The notes under the pieces are model-generated. The model saw only the letters and a program-made list of their open reading frames with translations, made no database searches and was not told where the DNA came from. Positions 1 through 11,802 of a DNA stretch of 64,000 bases are shown here, piece by piece. Each line of letters begins with the position of its first letter. The first letter of the stretch is position 1. The DNA comes from Flavobacteriales bacterium (GTDB taxonomy: Bacteria > Bacteroidota > Bacteroidia > CAIKAF01): contig JAOABX010000008.1 of the NCBI GenBank assembly GCA_026418175.1, positions 1-64,000 of the forward strand. The letters are read 5' to 3'. A program made the position numbers and the translations under genes.

Positions 1-185
1 GTTCTGCTGAACCCAATCGTAAAAAAGTTGGTACTATTAACTGGAAACAAGTGGAGGAGATAGCCCGAATAAAAATGCCTGATCTGAATTGTTTCAAAAT
101 TGAAAGTGCTATGCGTATGGTAGCCGGAACAGCCAGAAGTATGGGTATCAATGTGGAAGGTGAGTTTCCAGCCAATGTTAAATAA
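1..185 (+). CDS. rplK: 50S ribosomal protein L11, C-terminal part
   Basis: The window opens inside this gene; codons run from base 3 to a TAA at 183-185, giving the last 60 residues. L11 sits at the GTPase-associated centre of the large subunit, binding 23S rRNA helices 43-44. The visible part is the RNA-binding C-terminal domain, including [13 protein letters not shown] and a tail ending in [13 protein letters not shown], both typical of L11. It lies 19 bases before rplA, the usual rplK-rplA order, so the two are surely cotranscribed. The start and N-terminal domain are outside the window. Confidence 0.95.
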   Translation, partial: SAEPNRKKVGTINWKQVEEIARIKMPDLNCFKIESAMRMVAGTARSMGINVEGEFPANVK

Positions 186-204
186 ATAATTTATCTACAA
201 TAGT

Positions 205-900
205 ATGGCACGTTTGTCAAAAAATATGAAAGCAGCTCTGTCTAAAATTGATGGAGAGAAATTTTATGAACTTGAAGATGCAGCCAAACTGTTAAAGGAA
301 ATTACCTTTACAAAGTTTGATGCTTCAGTTGATATTGCCGTTCGGTTAGGTGTTGATCCTCGTAAAGCCGACCAAATGGTAAGAGGTTCCGTGAAGCTTC
401 CGCATGGAATCGGAAAGAGCGTACGTGTTTTGGTTCTTTGCACACCCGATAAGCAAGAAGAAGCCAAAGCAGCAGGCGCTGATTATGTAGGGCTAGATGA
501 TTACATCGAGAAAATTAAAGGCGGATGGACTGATGTTGATGTAATTATTACTACTCCAGCAGTAATGGGTAAAGTAGGTGCTTTGGGTAAAATCCTCGGA
601 CCACGTGGGTTGATGCCTAATCCGAAAACCGGTACCGTTACTATGGATGTTGGTAAAGCCGTTGAAGAAGTAAAAGCCGGTAAGATTGATTTCAAGGTAG
701 ATAAGTACGGCATCGTACATACTACTATCGGACGTGTTTCTTTTGATAAGGAAAAAATTGTTGATAATGCTAAAGAATTTTTGTCAACAATAGCCAAACT
801 GAAACCGTCTTCGGCTAAGGGAACATACATTAAAAGTGTATCCCTTTCTTCAACCATGAGCCCGGGTATAAAAATAGAAACCAAGAGTATTCTTGGCTAA
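205..900 (+). CDS. rplA: 50S ribosomal protein L1
   Basis: L1 forms the mobile L1 stalk that helps release deacylated tRNA from the E site; in many bacteria it also represses its own mRNA. The 231-residue product has normal length and contains the L1 signature around [15 protein letters not shown] and the conserved [11 protein letters not shown] segment. The ATG at 205 is the first in frame after the rplK stop; no Shine-Dalgarno sequence precedes it, as is common in Bacteroidota. It is followed 20 bases later by rplJ. No separate promoter is visible in either short gap. Confidence 0.98.
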   Translation: MARLSKNMKAALSKIDGEKFYELEDAAKLLKEITFTKFDASVDIAVRLGVDPRKADQMVRGSVKLPHGIGKSVRVLVLCTPDKQEEAKAAGADYVGLDDYIEKIKGGWTDVDVIITTPAVMGKVGALGKILGPRGLMPNPKTGTVTMDVGKAVEEVKAGKIDFKVDKYGIVHTTIGRVSFDKEKIVDNAKEFLSTIAKLKPSSAKGTYIKSVSLSSTMSPGIKIETKSILG

Positions 901-920
901 TCCTTAAAAACAGTTCAGCA

Positions 921-1445
921 ATGACAAGAGAAGAAAAAAACCAAGTAATTGATGAATTAACAGCTGCACTGAAGGATGCTAACGTGGTTTATTTGGCCGA
1001 TACCGAAGGTATGACGGTTGAAGTAACCAATAAACTTCGTAGAGCATGCTTTGAAAAAAACATTCAATTACGGGTTGTGAAAAACACACTGTTAAAAAAA
1101 GCCATGGAGCGTTCTGAAAAGGACTTTTCAGGCCTTTACTCAGTGTTGCATGGAACCACAGCCGTTATGATTGCTGAAGCTAGCAACGCACCTGCAAAAC
1201 TCATCAAAGATTTTAGAAAAGGTGGAGAAAAGCCCGGATTTAAGGCTGCCTTCATTGAGTCAGATACCTATGTGGGTGAAGCAAACCTGGAGGTACTGGT
1301 TAATATTAAGTCTAGAGAAGAGCTTATCGGCGATATCGTTGCATTGCTTCAATCACCTGCCAAAAACGTTATTTCAGCCTTGCAAGGTAATGCAGGCCAA
1401 AAAGTGGCTGGTTTGGTGAAAGCTCTTGAAGAAAGAGGCAAATAA
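921..1445 (+). CDS. rplJ: 50S ribosomal protein L10
   Basis: L10 is the base of the L7/L12 stalk and anchors L7/L12 dimers to the ribosome. The product has 174 residues, normal for the family: an N-terminal rRNA-binding domain (MTREEKNQVIDEL at the start, VVKNTLLKKAM near residue 55) and a C-terminal helix ending in GLVKALEERGK that carries L7/L12. Only 20 bases separate it from rplA, so the long folded L10 leader known upstream of rplJ in Escherichia coli has no room here. It is followed 46 bases later by rplL. Confidence 0.98.
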   Translation: MTREEKNQVIDELTAALKDANVVYLADTEGMTVEVTNKLRRACFEKNIQLRVVKNTLLKKAMERSEKDFSGLYSVLHGTTAVMIAEASNAPAKLIKDFRKGGEKPGFKAAFIESDTYVGEANLEVLVNIKSREELIGDIVALLQSPAKNVISALQGNAGQKVAGLVKALEERGK

Positions 1446-1491
1446 AAATTTTTAAAATTAAATTAGTAACACGGTTTAAAACAAAACAAAA

Positions 1492-1872
1492 ATGGCAGAA
1501 GTTAAAGAATTAGCAGAACAATTGGTTAACCTTACTGTAAAGGAAGTTAACGAACTGGCTAAAATCCTAAAAGAAGAATACGGCATTGAGCCTGCAGCAG
1601 CGGCTGTAGCAGTAGCTGCAGTTGGTGGAGCGGGTGGCGGTGGTGCTGCCGCTGAAGAAAAAACATCTTTTGATGTAATTCTGAAGTCTGGCGGCGCTAA
1701 CAAATTAGCCGTAGTTAAGATTGTAAAAGATCTTACCGGATTGGGTCTGAAAGAAGCTAAAGACCTGGTAGATGGTGCTCCGAAACCTATTAAGGAGGGA
1801 GTTTCCAAAGAAGAAGCTGAATCTATTAAAACACAGTTGACTGAAGCCGGAGCTGAAGTTGAAGTTAAGTAA
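1492..1872 (+). CDS. rplL: 50S ribosomal protein L7/L12
   Basis: L7/L12 is the multicopy stalk protein that recruits translation factors. The 126-residue product shows the three expected parts: an N-terminal dimerisation helix ([18 protein letters not shown]), a flexible hinge very rich in Ala and Gly (about residues 36-55), and the C-terminal factor-binding domain with KTSFDVIL and [15 protein letters not shown]. The ATG at 1492 follows an A-rich stretch instead of a Shine-Dalgarno sequence. Two hairpins lie just after the stop, before rpoB. Confidence 0.98.
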   Translation: MAEVKELAEQLVNLTVKEVNELAKILKEEYGIEPAAAAVAVAAVGGAGGGGAAAEEKTSFDVILKSGGANKLAVVKIVKDLTGLGLKEAKDLVDGAPKPIKEGVSKEEAESIKTQLTEAGAEVEVK

Positions 1873-1910
1873 TTTCAACCAGCTTCCTTTCATCAACGAA
1901 AGGATTTACA

Positions 1911-1969
1911 GACTCTGATTCCCTCGCCGGGAGTCAGGGTCTTATCCCTTTTTACAAGGGTGTGTTTTT
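1911..1969 (+). terminator. rplL-rpoB intergenic hairpins, probable attenuator
   Basis: A 13-pair hairpin with three G-U pairs (1911-1923 with 1929-1941, five-base loop) is followed directly by a second, smaller one (CCCTT at 1946-1950 with AAGGG at 1956-1960) and a T-rich run to 1969. Both lie in the 133-base gap between rplL and rpoB. In E. coli the same junction carries a partial terminator and an RNase III site that lower rpoB expression relative to ribosomal proteins. By position and form this is probably the equivalent, but the T-run is broken, so read-through is expected. Confidence 0.65.
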
Positions 1970-2005
1970 ATTAATGCCAGATTGCTAAATATTATATCGA
2001 AATCT

Positions 2006-5000
2006 ATGTCTGTATCCCCAGTAGCAAACACCAAAAACAAAAGGCATTCATTTGCCAAATTCGCCAACCAAATTGATTATCCGGATTTTCTGGAAATTCA
2101 ATTAAAATCATTTCAGGACTTTTTTCAGCTGGAAACAACGCCCGAAAATCGTGTTAACGAAGGGCTTTATGCTGTTTTTAGTGAAAATTTTCCTATAACG
2201 GATGCCAGAAATCAATTTGTTTTAGAGTTTCTGGATTATTTTATAGATCCTCCCCGCTATACTATTGATGAGTGTATTGAACGTGGATTAACTTACAGCG
2301 TTCCGCTTAAGGCTAAATTGAAATTATATTGTACCGATCCTGAACACGAGGATTTTGAAACCATCATTCAAGACGTTTATCTCGGTACAATTCCCTATAT
2401 GACACCTAAAGGCACATTTGTAATTAATGGTGCCGAACGGGTTATAGTATCCCAGCTTCACCGTTCTCCCGGAGTATTTTTTGGCCAAAGCCGACATGCC
2501 AATGGTACAAAGCTATATTCAGCACGTATCATTCCTTTTAAAGGGTCATGGATTGAATTTGCTACGGATATCAATAACGTAATGTATGCTTACATTGATC
2601 GTAAGAAAAAATTGCCTGTAACAACGTTATTCCGTGCCATAGGATATGAAACCGATAAGGATATCCTTGAAATATTTGACCTGGCCGATGAAATCAAAGT
2701 TAGCAAGGCTACATTGAAAAAAATTGTAGGCCGTAAGCTAGCTGCTCGTGTTTTAAAAACTTGGATTGAAGATTTTGTTGATGAAGATACAGGAGAGGTG
2801 GTTTCAATTGAACGAAACGAAATTATTGTTGATCGTGAAACCATCCTCGAAGAACAGCATATTGACCTGATTGTTGATTCTGGTGTAAAAACCATTATTC
2901 TGCATAAAGAAGATGTGAGTTCTGCAGATTTTGCCATTATTTATAATACTTTACAAAAAGATACTACCAACTCTGAAATTGAAGCGGTAGAATACATTTA
3001 TCGTGTATTGCGAAATGCTGACCCACCTGATGAAGAAACCGCCCGGGGTGTTCTTGAAAAGTTGTTCTTCTCTGACAAACGTTATGACCTGGGAGAGGTT
3101 GGACGTTACCGCATCAATAAGAAATTGGGATTAAATATAGAAAGCAATGTTCGTATCCTCACCAAAACGGACATTATTGCTATTGTTAAACATTTAATTC
3201 AGTTGATCAATTCTAAAGCCAATGTGGATGATATTGATCACTTGAGCAACCGTCGTGTGCGTACTGTAGGTGAGCAGTTGTATAATCAATTTGGAGTTGG
3301 GCTTGCTCGGATGGCTCGTACTATCCGTGAACGGATGAATGTTCGCGACAACGAGGTGTTTACACCCATTGACTTAATAAATGCTAAAACATTATCTTCC
3401 GTAATTAATTCATTCTTCGGAACAAACCAGTTGTCGCAGTTCATGGATCAAACCAATCCACTGGCTGAAATTACGCATAAACGTCGTTTATCTGCTCTTG
3501 GCCCCGGAGGTCTTTCTCGTGAACGTGCAGGCTTTGAGGTTCGCGACGTTCATTACACACATTACGGACGTTTATGTACAATCGAAACTCCCGAAGGTCC
3601 AAACATTGGTTTGATTTCTTCACTTTGCGTTTACGCTAAAATTAACAAACTTGGATTTATTGAAACGCCCTATCATGAAGTAAAAAATGGTAAGGTTAAT
3701 TTAAGTAGTGTAACTTATCTTAGTGCTGAAGAAGAAGAGGAAGCTACTATTGCACAAGCTACAACCAAAGTGGATAACAGTGGGAATTTCCTTGAAACTC
3801 GAATTAAAGCTCGTAAAGAAGCCGATTATCCGGTTGTTGAACCTACCGAGTTATCACTTATGGACGTAGCGCCTAATCAAATAGCTTCAATCGCTGCATC
3901 TTTAATTCCATTTTTGGAACATGATGATGCTAACCGTGCTTTGATGGGGTCAAACATGATGCGCCAGGCAGTACCACTTTTACAACCAGAAGCTCCTATT
4001 GTTGGAACAGGTTTGGAAGAACGCGTAGCCAGCGATTCACGTATTTTGATCAATGCAGAATACGATGGGGTGGTAGAATATGTAGATGCTGAAAAAATTA
4101 CGGTTCGTTATAACCGTGATGAGAAGCAAAAACTGGTTTCGTTTGACGACGATGTGGTAACCTACAAACTTATTAAGTTCAGAAAAACAAACCAAAATAC
4201 TTCTCAAAACCTTAAACCAATTGTTCGTAAAGGACAAAAAATTAAGAAAGGTCAGGTACTTTGTGAAGGTTTTGCAACACAAGATGGTGAACTGGCTTTG
4301 GGAAGAAATCTTTTGGTAGCGTTCATGCCTTGGAAAGGTTATAACTTCGAGGATGCAATTGTAATAAACGAAAAGATTGTTCGTGATGATATCTTTACTT
4401 CCATCCATATTGATGAGTTCATCATGGAAGTGAGAGATACCAAGATGGGATTGGAAGAATTAACTGCCGATATTCCAAATGTAAGTGAAGATGCTACTAA
4501 AGATTTGGATGAAAACGGATTGATTCGTATTGGTGCAGAGGTGGTTCCCGGCGATATCCTGATTGGAAAAATTACACCCAAAGGAGAATCAGATCCCACA
4601 CCAGAAGAAAAGTTGCTTCGAGCTATCTTTGGTGATAAGGCCGGGGATGTGAAAGATGCTTCATTAAAAGCTCCCCCTTCATTGTATGGGGTAGTAATTG
4701 ACAAAAAACTTTTCTCTAAATCCATTAAGGATAAACGTGCCAAAGCCGAAGAGAAAAAAGAAGTTGAAGCCCTTGATAAGGAATACGATAAAGAATTTGC
4801 TGCCTTAAAAGATAAATTGATAAATAAACTCATGGCCATTTTGGATGGCATGGTTTCAAATGGTATTTATAATAACCTTCGTGAAGAGGTCATTAAAAAA
4901 GGCACCAAATTCAATCGTAAATCATTTGAGAAAACAGACTTTATAGGTATCAATCCAGAAGGATGGACTAAGGATGAAGATGTAAATCGAATGATTAAGC

Positions 5001-5824
5001 AACTGCTTCACAATTATACAATTAAGTATAATGACCTACTGGGAGTTTATAAGCGTAAAAAATATAACCTTACCGTAGGAGATGAGTTGCCCTCAGGAAT
5101 TGTACAATTGGCCAAAGTTTACATTGCTAAGAAGCGTAAGCTGAAAGTAGGTGATAAATTGGCCGGCCGTCATGGCAACAAGGGAATTGTAGCAAAAATT
5201 GTTCGTCCGGAAGATATGCCGTTCTTAGAAGATGGAACTCCCATGGATATTGTACTCAATCCGTTGGGGGTACCTTCGCGAATGAACTTGGGGCAGATTT
5301 ATGAAACCATTCTGGGTTGGGCTGGATATAAGTTGGGTAAGAAATATGCTACACCAATATTTAACGGTGCTACCTTGGATGAAATTCAGGCTGAAATTGA
5401 GGCTGCCGGTTTGCCACGCTTAGGTAAAACCTACCTCCGCGACGGTGGTACCGGTGAACAATTTGATACACCAGCAACAGTTGGGGTAATCTACATGTTG
5501 AAATTATCTCATATGGTAGATGACAAGATGCATGCCCGTTCCATTGGTCCATATTCACTTATTACCCAGCAACCGTTGGGTGGTAAAGCGCAATTTGGAG
5601 GCCAGCGTTTCGGAGAAATGGAGGTTTGGGCTATCGAAGCTTTTGGTGCAGCCAACATCCTGCAGGAATTACTCACGGTTAAGAGTGATGACGTAATCGG
5701 ACGCGCTAAGACATACGAAGCTATTGTGAAAGGCGATAATCTTCCTATTCCAAGCATCCCCGAATCATTCAACGTATTGTTGCATGAATTAAGAGGACTT
5801 GGTCTTAAAATTACATTGGATTAA
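2006..5824 (+). CDS. rpoB: DNA-directed RNA polymerase subunit beta
   Basis: Beta subunit of RNA polymerase; with beta-prime it forms the catalytic cleft. About 1272 residues, consistent with Bacteroidota. The rifampicin-binding region is seen near residues 470-530 ([27 protein letters not shown]), followed by [21 protein letters not shown] and [13 protein letters not shown] chose the ATG at 2006. An in-frame TTG at 1982 would add eight residues, but it lies close to the attenuator hairpins and is a weaker start. rpoC follows after 31 bases. No truncation or frameshift is seen. Confidence 0.98.
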   Translation: MSVSPVANTKNKRHSFAKFANQIDYPDFLEIQLKSFQDFFQLETTPENRVNEGLYAVFSENFPITDARNQFVLEFLDYFIDPPRYTIDECIERGLTYSVPLKAKLKLYCTDPEHEDFETIIQDVYLGTIPYMTPKGTFVINGAERVIVSQLHRSPGVFFGQSRHANGTKLYSARIIPFKGSWIEFATDINNVMYAYIDRKKKLPVTTLFRAIGYETDKDILEIFDLADEIKVSKATLKKIVGRKLAARVLKTWIEDFVDEDTGEVVSIERNEIIVDRETILEEQHIDLIVDSGVKTIILHKEDVSSADFAIIYNTLQKDTTNSEIEAVEYIYRVLRNADPPDEETARGVLEKLFFSDKRYDLGEVGRYRINKKLGLNIESNVRILTKTDIIAIVKHLIQLINSKANVDDIDHLSNRRVRTVGEQLYNQFGVGLARMARTIRERMNVRDNEVFTPIDLINAKTLSSVINSFFGTNQLSQFMDQTNPLAEITHKRRLSALGPGGLSRERAGFEVRDVHYTHYGRLCTIETPEGPNIGLISSLCVYAKINKLGFIETPYHEVKNGKVNLSSVTYLSAEEEEEATIAQATTKVDNSGNFLETRIKARKEADYPVVEPTELSLMDVAPNQIASIAASLIPFLEHDDANRALMGSNMMRQAVPLLQPEAPIVGTGLEERVASDSRILINAEYDGVVEYVDAEKITVRYNRDEKQKLVSFDDDVVTYKLIKFRKTNQNTSQNLKPIVRKGQKIKKGQVLCEGFATQDGELALGRNLLVAFMPWKGYNFEDAIVINEKIVRDDIFTSIHIDEFIMEVRDTKMGLEELTADIPNVSEDATKDLDENGLIRIGAEVVPGDILIGKITPKGESDPTPEEKLLRAIFGDKAGDVKDASLKAPPSLYGVVIDKKLFSKSIKDKRAKAEEKKEVEALDKEYDKEFAALKDKLINKLMAILDGMVSNGIYNNLREEVIKKGTKFNRKSFEKTDFIGINPEGWTKDEDVNRMIKQLLHNYTIKYNDLLGVYKRKKYNLTVGDELPSGIVQLAKVYIAKKRKLKVGDKLAGRHGNKGIVAKIVRPEDMPFLEDGTPMDIVLNPLGVPSRMNLGQIYETILGWAGYKLGKKYATPIFNGATLDEIQAEIEAAGLPRLGKTYLRDGGTGEQFDTPATVGVIYMLKLSHMVDDKMHARSIGPYSLITQQPLGGKAQFGGQRFGEMEVWAIEAFGAANILQELLTVKSDDVIGRAKTYEAIVKGDNLPIPSIPESFNVLLHELRGLGLKITLD

Positions 5825-5855
5825 TTTTTAAACATTAACATCATCATATCCGGAT

Positions 5856-8800
5856 ATGATTAAAGATAGCAAATCAACAAACGATTTTTCAAAGATTACC
5901 ATTAGCCTGGCGTCACCCGAAGATATTTTGGATCGTTCCAGCGGTGAAGTAATTAAACCTGAAACTATTAATTATCGTACGTTTAAACCAGAACGAGACG
6001 GTTTGTTCTGCGAACGTATCTTCGGACCGGTTAAAGACTGGCAGTGTGGTTGTGGTAAATACAAGGGGATTCGTTACAAGGGCATTGTATGCGACCGTTG
6101 TGGTGTAGAAGTAACTGAAAAGAAAGTACGCAGAGAAAGAACCGGACATATTATGCTTACTGTGCCGGTTGCCCACATCTGGTATTTCCGTTCATTGCCA
6201 AACAAAATTGGATTATTGCTGGGACTTCCTACTAAAAAACTGGAAGCCATTATTTACTACGAAAAATATGTAGTGATTCAGCCCGGAATTAAAGCTGCGG
6301 ATGGTATAAATTATCTGGATTTTCTTTCTGAAGAAGAATATTTGGATATTTTAGAAAAGCTTCCGAAAGAAAATCAATACTTAGATGACAATGACCCCAA
6401 TAAGTTTATTGCCAAGATGGGGGGAGATGCATTGTATGATTTATTAGCTCGCCTTAATCTGGATGAATTATCGTACAATCTTCGTCATCAAGCTGATAAT
6501 GAAACTTCGCAACAACGTAAGCAAGAAGCATTAAAGCGTTTACAGGTTGTTGAATCATTCCGAGATGCTAATACTCGTATCGTGAATCGTCCGGAATGGA
6601 TGGTTATTAAAGTAATTCCTGTAATTCCACCAGATTTGCGTCCACTTGTTCCATTGGATGGAGGCCGTTTTGCTACATCTGACTTAAATGATTTATATCG
6701 TCGTGTTATTATTCGGAACAACCGTTTGAAACGTTTGATTGAAATCAAAGCTCCAGAAGTAATTCTACGTAATGAAAAACGTATGCTTCAGGAAGCTGTG
6801 GATGCTTTGTTTGATAATTCCAGAAAATCTAGCGCTGTAAAAACCGATGCAAACCGTCCGCTGAAATCACTTTCTGATAGCTTGAAAGGTAAACAAGGAC
6901 GTTTCCGTCAGAACCTGTTGGGTAAGCGTGTTGATTATTCTGCCCGTTCAGTAATTGTGGTTGGGCCAGAATTGAAGATGCATGAATGTGGTTTACCCAA
7001 AGATATGGCAGCTGAATTGTTTAAGCCATTTATAATTCGCAAACTCATACAGCGTGGTTTGGTGAAAACCGTAAAATCAGCTAAGAAAATAGTTGATCGT
7101 CGTGATTCTGTTATATGGGAAATCCTAGAGAATGTGTTGAAAGGGCATCCTGTACTTTTGAATCGTGCCCCAACACTTCACCGACTGGGTATTCAGGCTT
7201 TCCAACCTAAATTGATTGAAGGAAAAGCCATTCAGTTACACCCATTATCATGTACAGCATTTAACGCTGATTTTGATGGTGACCAAATGGCAGTGCATGT
7301 ACCGCTGGGTAATGCAGCTATTCTAGAAGCTCAATTACTCATGCTAGGTTCGCATAACATTTTGAACCCTGCTAATGGTGCTCCTATTGCCGTACCTTCG
7401 CAAGACATGGTATTGGGTTTGTATTACATTACTAAAGGCAGAAAATCAACACCTGATCATTTGGTGAAAGGAGAAGGAATGATTTTCTATGGCCCACAAG
7501 AAGTAATTATTGCTTACAATGAAAAGAAAGTAGATTTACATGCTTGGATAAAAGTAAAAGTAAATGTTCGCCAAGCTGATGGAACGCTTAAGAATGAATT
7601 AATTGAAACAACGGTAGGTCGTGTTATTTTCAATGAAGTTGTACCTGCCAATTATGGTTATATTAATCAGCTTCTTACAAAAAAATCCTTGCGTGATATC
7701 ATTGGTGATATCTTCAAAAACACCGACATGCCAACTACTGCCAAATTCCTTGATGATATCAAGAATTTGGGATACTACATGGCATTTAAGGGTGGACTTT
7801 CTTTCGTAATTGATGATATCATAATTCCGAAAGAAAAAGAGGAACTGATTGCCGATGCAATGGAGCAGGTGGAAGAAGTAATGAATAACTACAACATGGG
7901 ATTCATTACTAATAATGAACGTTACAATCAGATTATTGATATCTGGACGCATACCAATTCACGACTTACCCAGATTTTGATGAAACAAATCAGCGAAGAC
8001 AAGCAGGGCTTTAACCCCGTGTATATGATGCTTGATTCTGGGGCGAGGGGTTCAAAAGAGCAGATTCGTCAGCTTTGCGGAATGCGTGGATTGATGGCAA
8101 AACCACAAAAAAGTGGAGATACCGGGAATGAAATTATTGAAAACCCAATTCTTGCTAACTTTAAAGAAGGATTATCAATTCTTGAGTACTTTATTTCAAC
8201 TCACGGAGCCCGGAAAGGATTGGCCGATACCGCTCTTAAAACAGCCGATGCCGGTTATTTGACTCGAAGACTAGTTGACGTAGCTCAAGATGTGATTATT
8301 ACAGATGAAGATTGCGGCACATTGCGTGGATTGCAGATGACCGCTTTGAAGAATAATGATGAAATAGTAGAAACCCTCTACGATCGTATTTTGGGTCGTG
8401 TTTCCTTGCATGACGTTTATCATCCGAATACCGGTGAATTAATTGTAAAAGCCGGAAATGAAATTACTGAAGCCATTGCTCGTAAGATAGAAGAGTCGCC
8501 CATTGAAATGGTTGAAATTCGTTCAGTGCTTACTTGCGAAACACCTAAAGGAGTATGCGCAAAGTGTTATGGACGTAACCTTGCAACAGGCCGTATGGTT
8601 CAGGAGGGGGAAACAGTGGGAGTTATTGCCGCTCAATCAATTGGTGAGCCGGGTACTCAGCTTACACTTCGTACCTTCCACGTTGGGGGAGTAGCGGGTG
8701 GTTCATCTGCACAATCTAAAATTGAGGCGAAGTATGATGGTATTGTAGAAATTGATGAGTTACGTACTGTAACAAAGAAAGTAAATGGAGAGGAACAAAC

Positions 8801-10157
8801 CTTGGTTATTGGTCGTTCTGCTGAAATGCGGCTAGTAGATCCGAACACCCGAATTGTGCTTACAACGGCCAATATCCCTTACGGGTCATATTTGTATGTT
8901 CAACCTGAGCAATCCGTAAAAAAAGGTGACCTTATTTGTGAATGGGATCCATACAATGCCGTAATACTTTCAGAGTTTGATGGTAAAGTTGACTTTGAAA
9001 ACATTGAAGAAGGCGTTACTTATCGTGAAGAGCTGGATGAAACAACCGGTTTCCGTGAAAAAGTTGTAATTGAGCGTCGTGATAAGACCAAGAACCCTAC
9101 AATCCGAATTATGGATAAGAGCGGTGAGGTATTGCGAGCATACAACATTCCTGCAGGTGCGCATATTATCATTGAAGATAAGCAGAAAGTTAGTGCCGGT
9201 GATATTCTGGTGAAAATTCCTCGTTCATCCGGTAAAACAGGCGATATTACCGGAGGTCTTCCACGGGTAACAGAGTTGTTTGAAGCACGTAACCCGTCGA
9301 ACCCTGCGGTTGTAGCAGAGATCGATGGATTGGTTTCATTCGGTAAGATCAAGCGTGGTAACCGTGAAATTCAAATTGAATCAAGAACCGGTGAAGTACG
9401 CAAATATTTAGTTTCCTTATCGAAGCATATACTTGTACAGGAAAATGACTTTGTAAAAGCCGGTGAACCTTTAACGGATGGAGCGATTACACCGTCAGAT
9501 ATTCTTGCCATCAAAGGTCCTACCGCTGTTCAGGAATACTTGGTAAATGAAATACAAGAAGTTTACCGTTTACAGGGAGTAAAAATCAATGATAAGCATT
9601 TTGAAGTGATTGTTCGTCAGATGATGAAGAAAGTAGAAATCGTTGATTCGGGAGATACCAGCTTCCTGGAAGGTGAATTGGTTAATAAATTTGAATTTAC
9701 CACCAAAAACGATGAATTGTTTGGCAAGAAGGTAGTTGTTGATCCGGGTGATTCTACCGAGTTAAAAGCCGGTCAGATCATTACTGCCAGAAAACTGCGT
9801 GATGTAAACTCTCAGTTAAAACGTAAAGACTTGAAACTGGTAGAGGCCCGTGATGCGGTAGCTGCTACTTCAGTTCCTGTATTGCAAGGTATTACCCGTG
9901 CATCACTTCAAACTGATAGCTGGATATCTGCTGCTTCGTTCCAGGAAACTACCAAAGTGCTCAACGAGGCTGCTGTAAATGGAAAAGTTGACTACCTGGA
10001 AGGCCTGAAAGAAAACGTAATTGTAGGTCATTTGATTCCTGCCGGTACAGGCCTGAAGAAGTATCGCAATATCATTGTTGGCTCTAAGGAAGAAATGGAA
10101 GTCGCTACTTCCACTAAATCTAAAAAAGAAAAAGCCAGTGTAGAAGCTGGTGAATAA
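5856..10157 (+). CDS. rpoC: DNA-directed RNA polymerase subunit beta-prime
   Basis: Beta-prime subunit, 1433 residues. The catalytic magnesium-binding loop [12 protein letters not shown] lies near residue 470. The N-terminal zinc ribbon (CGCGKYKG with CDRCG, about residues 64-84) and the second zinc site ([13 protein letters not shown], about 894-906) are intact. The trigger-loop region is represented by [13 protein letters not shown] near residue 930. The C-terminal tail is charged and low in complexity. A strong intrinsic terminator follows, so the ribosomal-RNA polymerase operon ends here. Confidence 0.98.
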   Translation: MIKDSKSTNDFSKITISLASPEDILDRSSGEVIKPETINYRTFKPERDGLFCERIFGPVKDWQCGCGKYKGIRYKGIVCDRCGVEVTEKKVRRERTGHIMLTVPVAHIWYFRSLPNKIGLLLGLPTKKLEAIIYYEKYVVIQPGIKAADGINYLDFLSEEEYLDILEKLPKENQYLDDNDPNKFIAKMGGDALYDLLARLNLDELSYNLRHQADNETSQQRKQEALKRLQVVESFRDANTRIVNRPEWMVIKVIPVIPPDLRPLVPLDGGRFATSDLNDLYRRVIIRNNRLKRLIEIKAPEVILRNEKRMLQEAVDALFDNSRKSSAVKTDANRPLKSLSDSLKGKQGRFRQNLLGKRVDYSARSVIVVGPELKMHECGLPKDMAAELFKPFIIRKLIQRGLVKTVKSAKKIVDRRDSVIWEILENVLKGHPVLLNRAPTLHRLGIQAFQPKLIEGKAIQLHPLSCTAFNADFDGDQMAVHVPLGNAAILEAQLLMLGSHNILNPANGAPIAVPSQDMVLGLYYITKGRKSTPDHLVKGEGMIFYGPQEVIIAYNEKKVDLHAWIKVKVNVRQADGTLKNELIETTVGRVIFNEVVPANYGYINQLLTKKSLRDIIGDIFKNTDMPTTAKFLDDIKNLGYYMAFKGGLSFVIDDIIIPKEKEELIADAMEQVEEVMNNYNMGFITNNERYNQIIDIWTHTNSRLTQILMKQISEDKQGFNPVYMMLDSGARGSKEQIRQLCGMRGLMAKPQKSGDTGNEIIENPILANFKEGLSILEYFISTHGARKGLADTALKTADAGYLTRRLVDVAQDVIITDEDCGTLRGLQMTALKNNDEIVETLYDRILGRVSLHDVYHPNTGELIVKAGNEITEAIARKIEESPIEMVEIRSVLTCETPKGVCAKCYGRNLATGRMVQEGETVGVIAAQSIGEPGTQLTLRTFHVGGVAGGSSAQSKIEAKYDGIVEIDELRTVTKKVNGEEQTLVIGRSAEMRLVDPNTRIVLTTANIPYGSYLYVQPEQSVKKGDLICEWDPYNAVILSEFDGKVDFENIEEGVTYREELDETTGFREKVVIERRDKTKNPTIRIMDKSGEVLRAYNIPAGAHIIIEDKQKVSAGDILVKIPRSSGKTGDITGGLPRVTELFEARNPSNPAVVAEIDGLVSFGKIKRGNREIQIESRTGEVRKYLVSLSKHILVQENDFVKAGEPLTDGAITPSDILAIKGPTAVQEYLVNEIQEVYRLQGVKINDKHFEVIVRQMMKKVEIVDSGDTSFLEGELVNKFEFTTKNDELFGKKVVVDPGDSTELKAGQIITARKLRDVNSQLKRKDLKLVEARDAVAATSVPVLQGITRASLQTDSWISAASFQETTKVLNEAAVNGKVDYLEGLKENVIVGHLIPAGTGLKKYRNIIVGSKEEMEVATSTKSKKEKASVEAGE

Positions 10158-10172
10158 TTAGATACAGGTTTT

Positions 10173-10209
10173 TCAAAAAATGCCGTTCTTTGGAACGGCA
10201 TTTTTTTTT
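10173..10209 (+). terminator. intrinsic terminator after rpoC
   Basis: ATGCCGTTC (10180-10188), a TTTG loop, then the perfect complement GAACGGCAT (10193-10201) followed by eight T. The A-run before the stem makes it partly bidirectional. It closes the rplK-rpoC operon. Confidence 0.9.
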
Positions 10210-10221
10210 ATCCATTATACC

Positions 10222-11802
10222 ATGAATAGGCCGGCTATGATAGAAATGATCCATGAACAGGGTAATAAGCCCTGGGATGTGATTGTTATTGGAGGGGGTG
10301 CTACTGGGTTAGGTTGCGCAGTGGATGCTGTAACCCGTGGATACAAAACACTTCTCATTGAAAGGGCTGATTTTGCAAAATCTACTTCCGGAAAAAGTAC
10401 TAAGTTGGTACATGGGGGCGTACGATATCTGGCGCAGGGTGATATGAAATTGGTAAAAGAAGCGTTGACTGAACGCGGATTACTGGAAAAAAATGCGCGT
10501 CATTTAGTAAAAAATATTGAATTTATTATACCTGTATATTCCACATTCGATAAGCTGTTTTATGCAGCCGGACTGAAATTGTACGATTTTCTTTCGGGTT
10601 CCCTAAGTTTTGGTAATTCAACCTTACTGTCACCAGAACAAACGCTTTTAAAACTTCCAGGAATAAAACAAAATGGCCTTAAAGGAGGTATTAAATATCA
10701 TGATGGACAGTTTGATGATGCCCGACTGGCTGTAAACCTGATGCAAACAATTGGCGATAATCAGGGAATAGCTATTAACTACATGGAAGTAACAGGTTTA
10801 TTAAAATCAAATTCAGGCATTGTTCAAGGAGTAATTGTGAAAGACAGGCTGGAAGGAACAACATATGAATTACTAGCTAAAGTCGTTATCAATGCCACTG
10901 GAGTTTTCGCTGATACAATTCAGCAAATGGATGATCCGGATAAAAAGCCAAGCATTCGTTCCAGCCGAGGCGTGCATATTGTATTACCTAATCGGTTTTT
11001 GCCATCCTCGAATGCATTAATGATTCCTAAAACCAGCGATGGCCGGGTGTTATTTGCGGTTCCTTGGTACAATAAACTGGTAGTTGGAACAACAGATACA
11101 CCTGACGAAATAATCACTGATGAACCGGTAGCACTAGTGGATGAAATTGATTTTATTTTGGAAAATGCAGCTTCCTATCTTGCCGAAAAACCAACTTATC
11201 AAGATATTTTATCGGTTTTTGCTGGCCTAAGGCCATTGGCTGCATCAACCGGGACCGGGAAAAAAACTAAAGAAATTTCCAGAGGCCATCAAGTGGTGTA
11301 TTCAACTTCTGGCTTAATCACTGTATTGGGAGGCAAATGGACTACATATCGAAAAATGGCGGAAGATGCTATCAATTTGGCAAAACGGCTTGGAAATCTT
11401 CCTGATAAACCTTGTCAAACCAGAAATCTTTCTATTCATGGCAATGTATTTCATTTCAATTCCGAAGATCCCTTGCATATTTATGGTTCGGATGCAGATG
11501 AAATTCGTTCGTTGATGGCCTTGGAACCTTCGTGGAAAGTACCAATACATCCTTCGTTTACCTACACTATAGCAGAATTGGTATGGAGCATTCGGCATGA
11601 AATGCCACAAACTTTGGAAGATTTATTATCCCGCAGAACCCGTTGCTTATTGCTGGATGCAAAGGCTGCGTTAGAAATAGCCCCACAAGCAGCTCAAATT
11701 ATGGCGCAAGAACTAAACAAGGATGATGCATGGATAAAATTGCAATTACAACATTTTTCAGAAATTGCCTCCGGTTATCTAATATCTGAATTAAGTAAGT
11801 AA
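10222..11802 (+). CDS. glpD: Glycerol-3-phosphate dehydrogenase, FAD-dependent
   Basis: FAD-dependent oxidation of sn-glycerol 3-phosphate to dihydroxyacetone phosphate at the membrane, passing electrons to quinone. The 526-residue product starts with the dinucleotide-binding motif VIVIGGGATGLG and continues with TSGKSTKLVHGGVRYL, the FAD/substrate region typical of GlpD/GlpA. The reading frame opens at 10180, inside the rpoC terminator, so that start is excluded; ATG 10222 is preferred and ATG 10237 is possible. The 3' end overlaps the convergent trmH-like gene by 28 bases. No glycerol kinase or facilitator gene lies beside it. Confidence 0.9.
   Translation: MNRPAMIEMIHEQGNKPWDVIVIGGGATGLGCAVDAVTRGYKTLLIERADFAKSTSGKSTKLVHGGVRYLAQGDMKLVKEALTERGLLEKNARHLVKNIEFIIPVYSTFDKLFYAAGLKLYDFLSGSLSFGNSTLLSPEQTLLKLPGIKQNGLKGGIKYHDGQFDDARLAVNLMQTIGDNQGIAINYMEVTGLLKSNSGIVQGVIVKDRLEGTTYELLAKVVINATGVFADTIQQMDDPDKKPSIRSSRGVHIVLPNRFLPSSNALMIPKTSDGRVLFAVPWYNKLVVGTTDTPDEIITDEPVALVDEIDFILENAASYLAEKPTYQDILSVFAGLRPLAASTGTGKKTKEISRGHQVVYSTSGLITVLGGKWTTYRKMAEDAINLAKRLGNLPDKPCQTRNLSIHGNVFHFNSEDPLHIYGSDADEIRSLMALEPSWKVPIHPSFTYTIAELVWSIRHEMPQTLEDLLSRRTRCLLLDAKAALEIAPQAAQIMAQELNKDDAWIKLQLQHFSEIASGYLISELSK

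Noticed and set aside
901-920. L10 autoregulatory leader upstream of rplJ
   Set aside because: The 20-base gap is too short for the folded leader.
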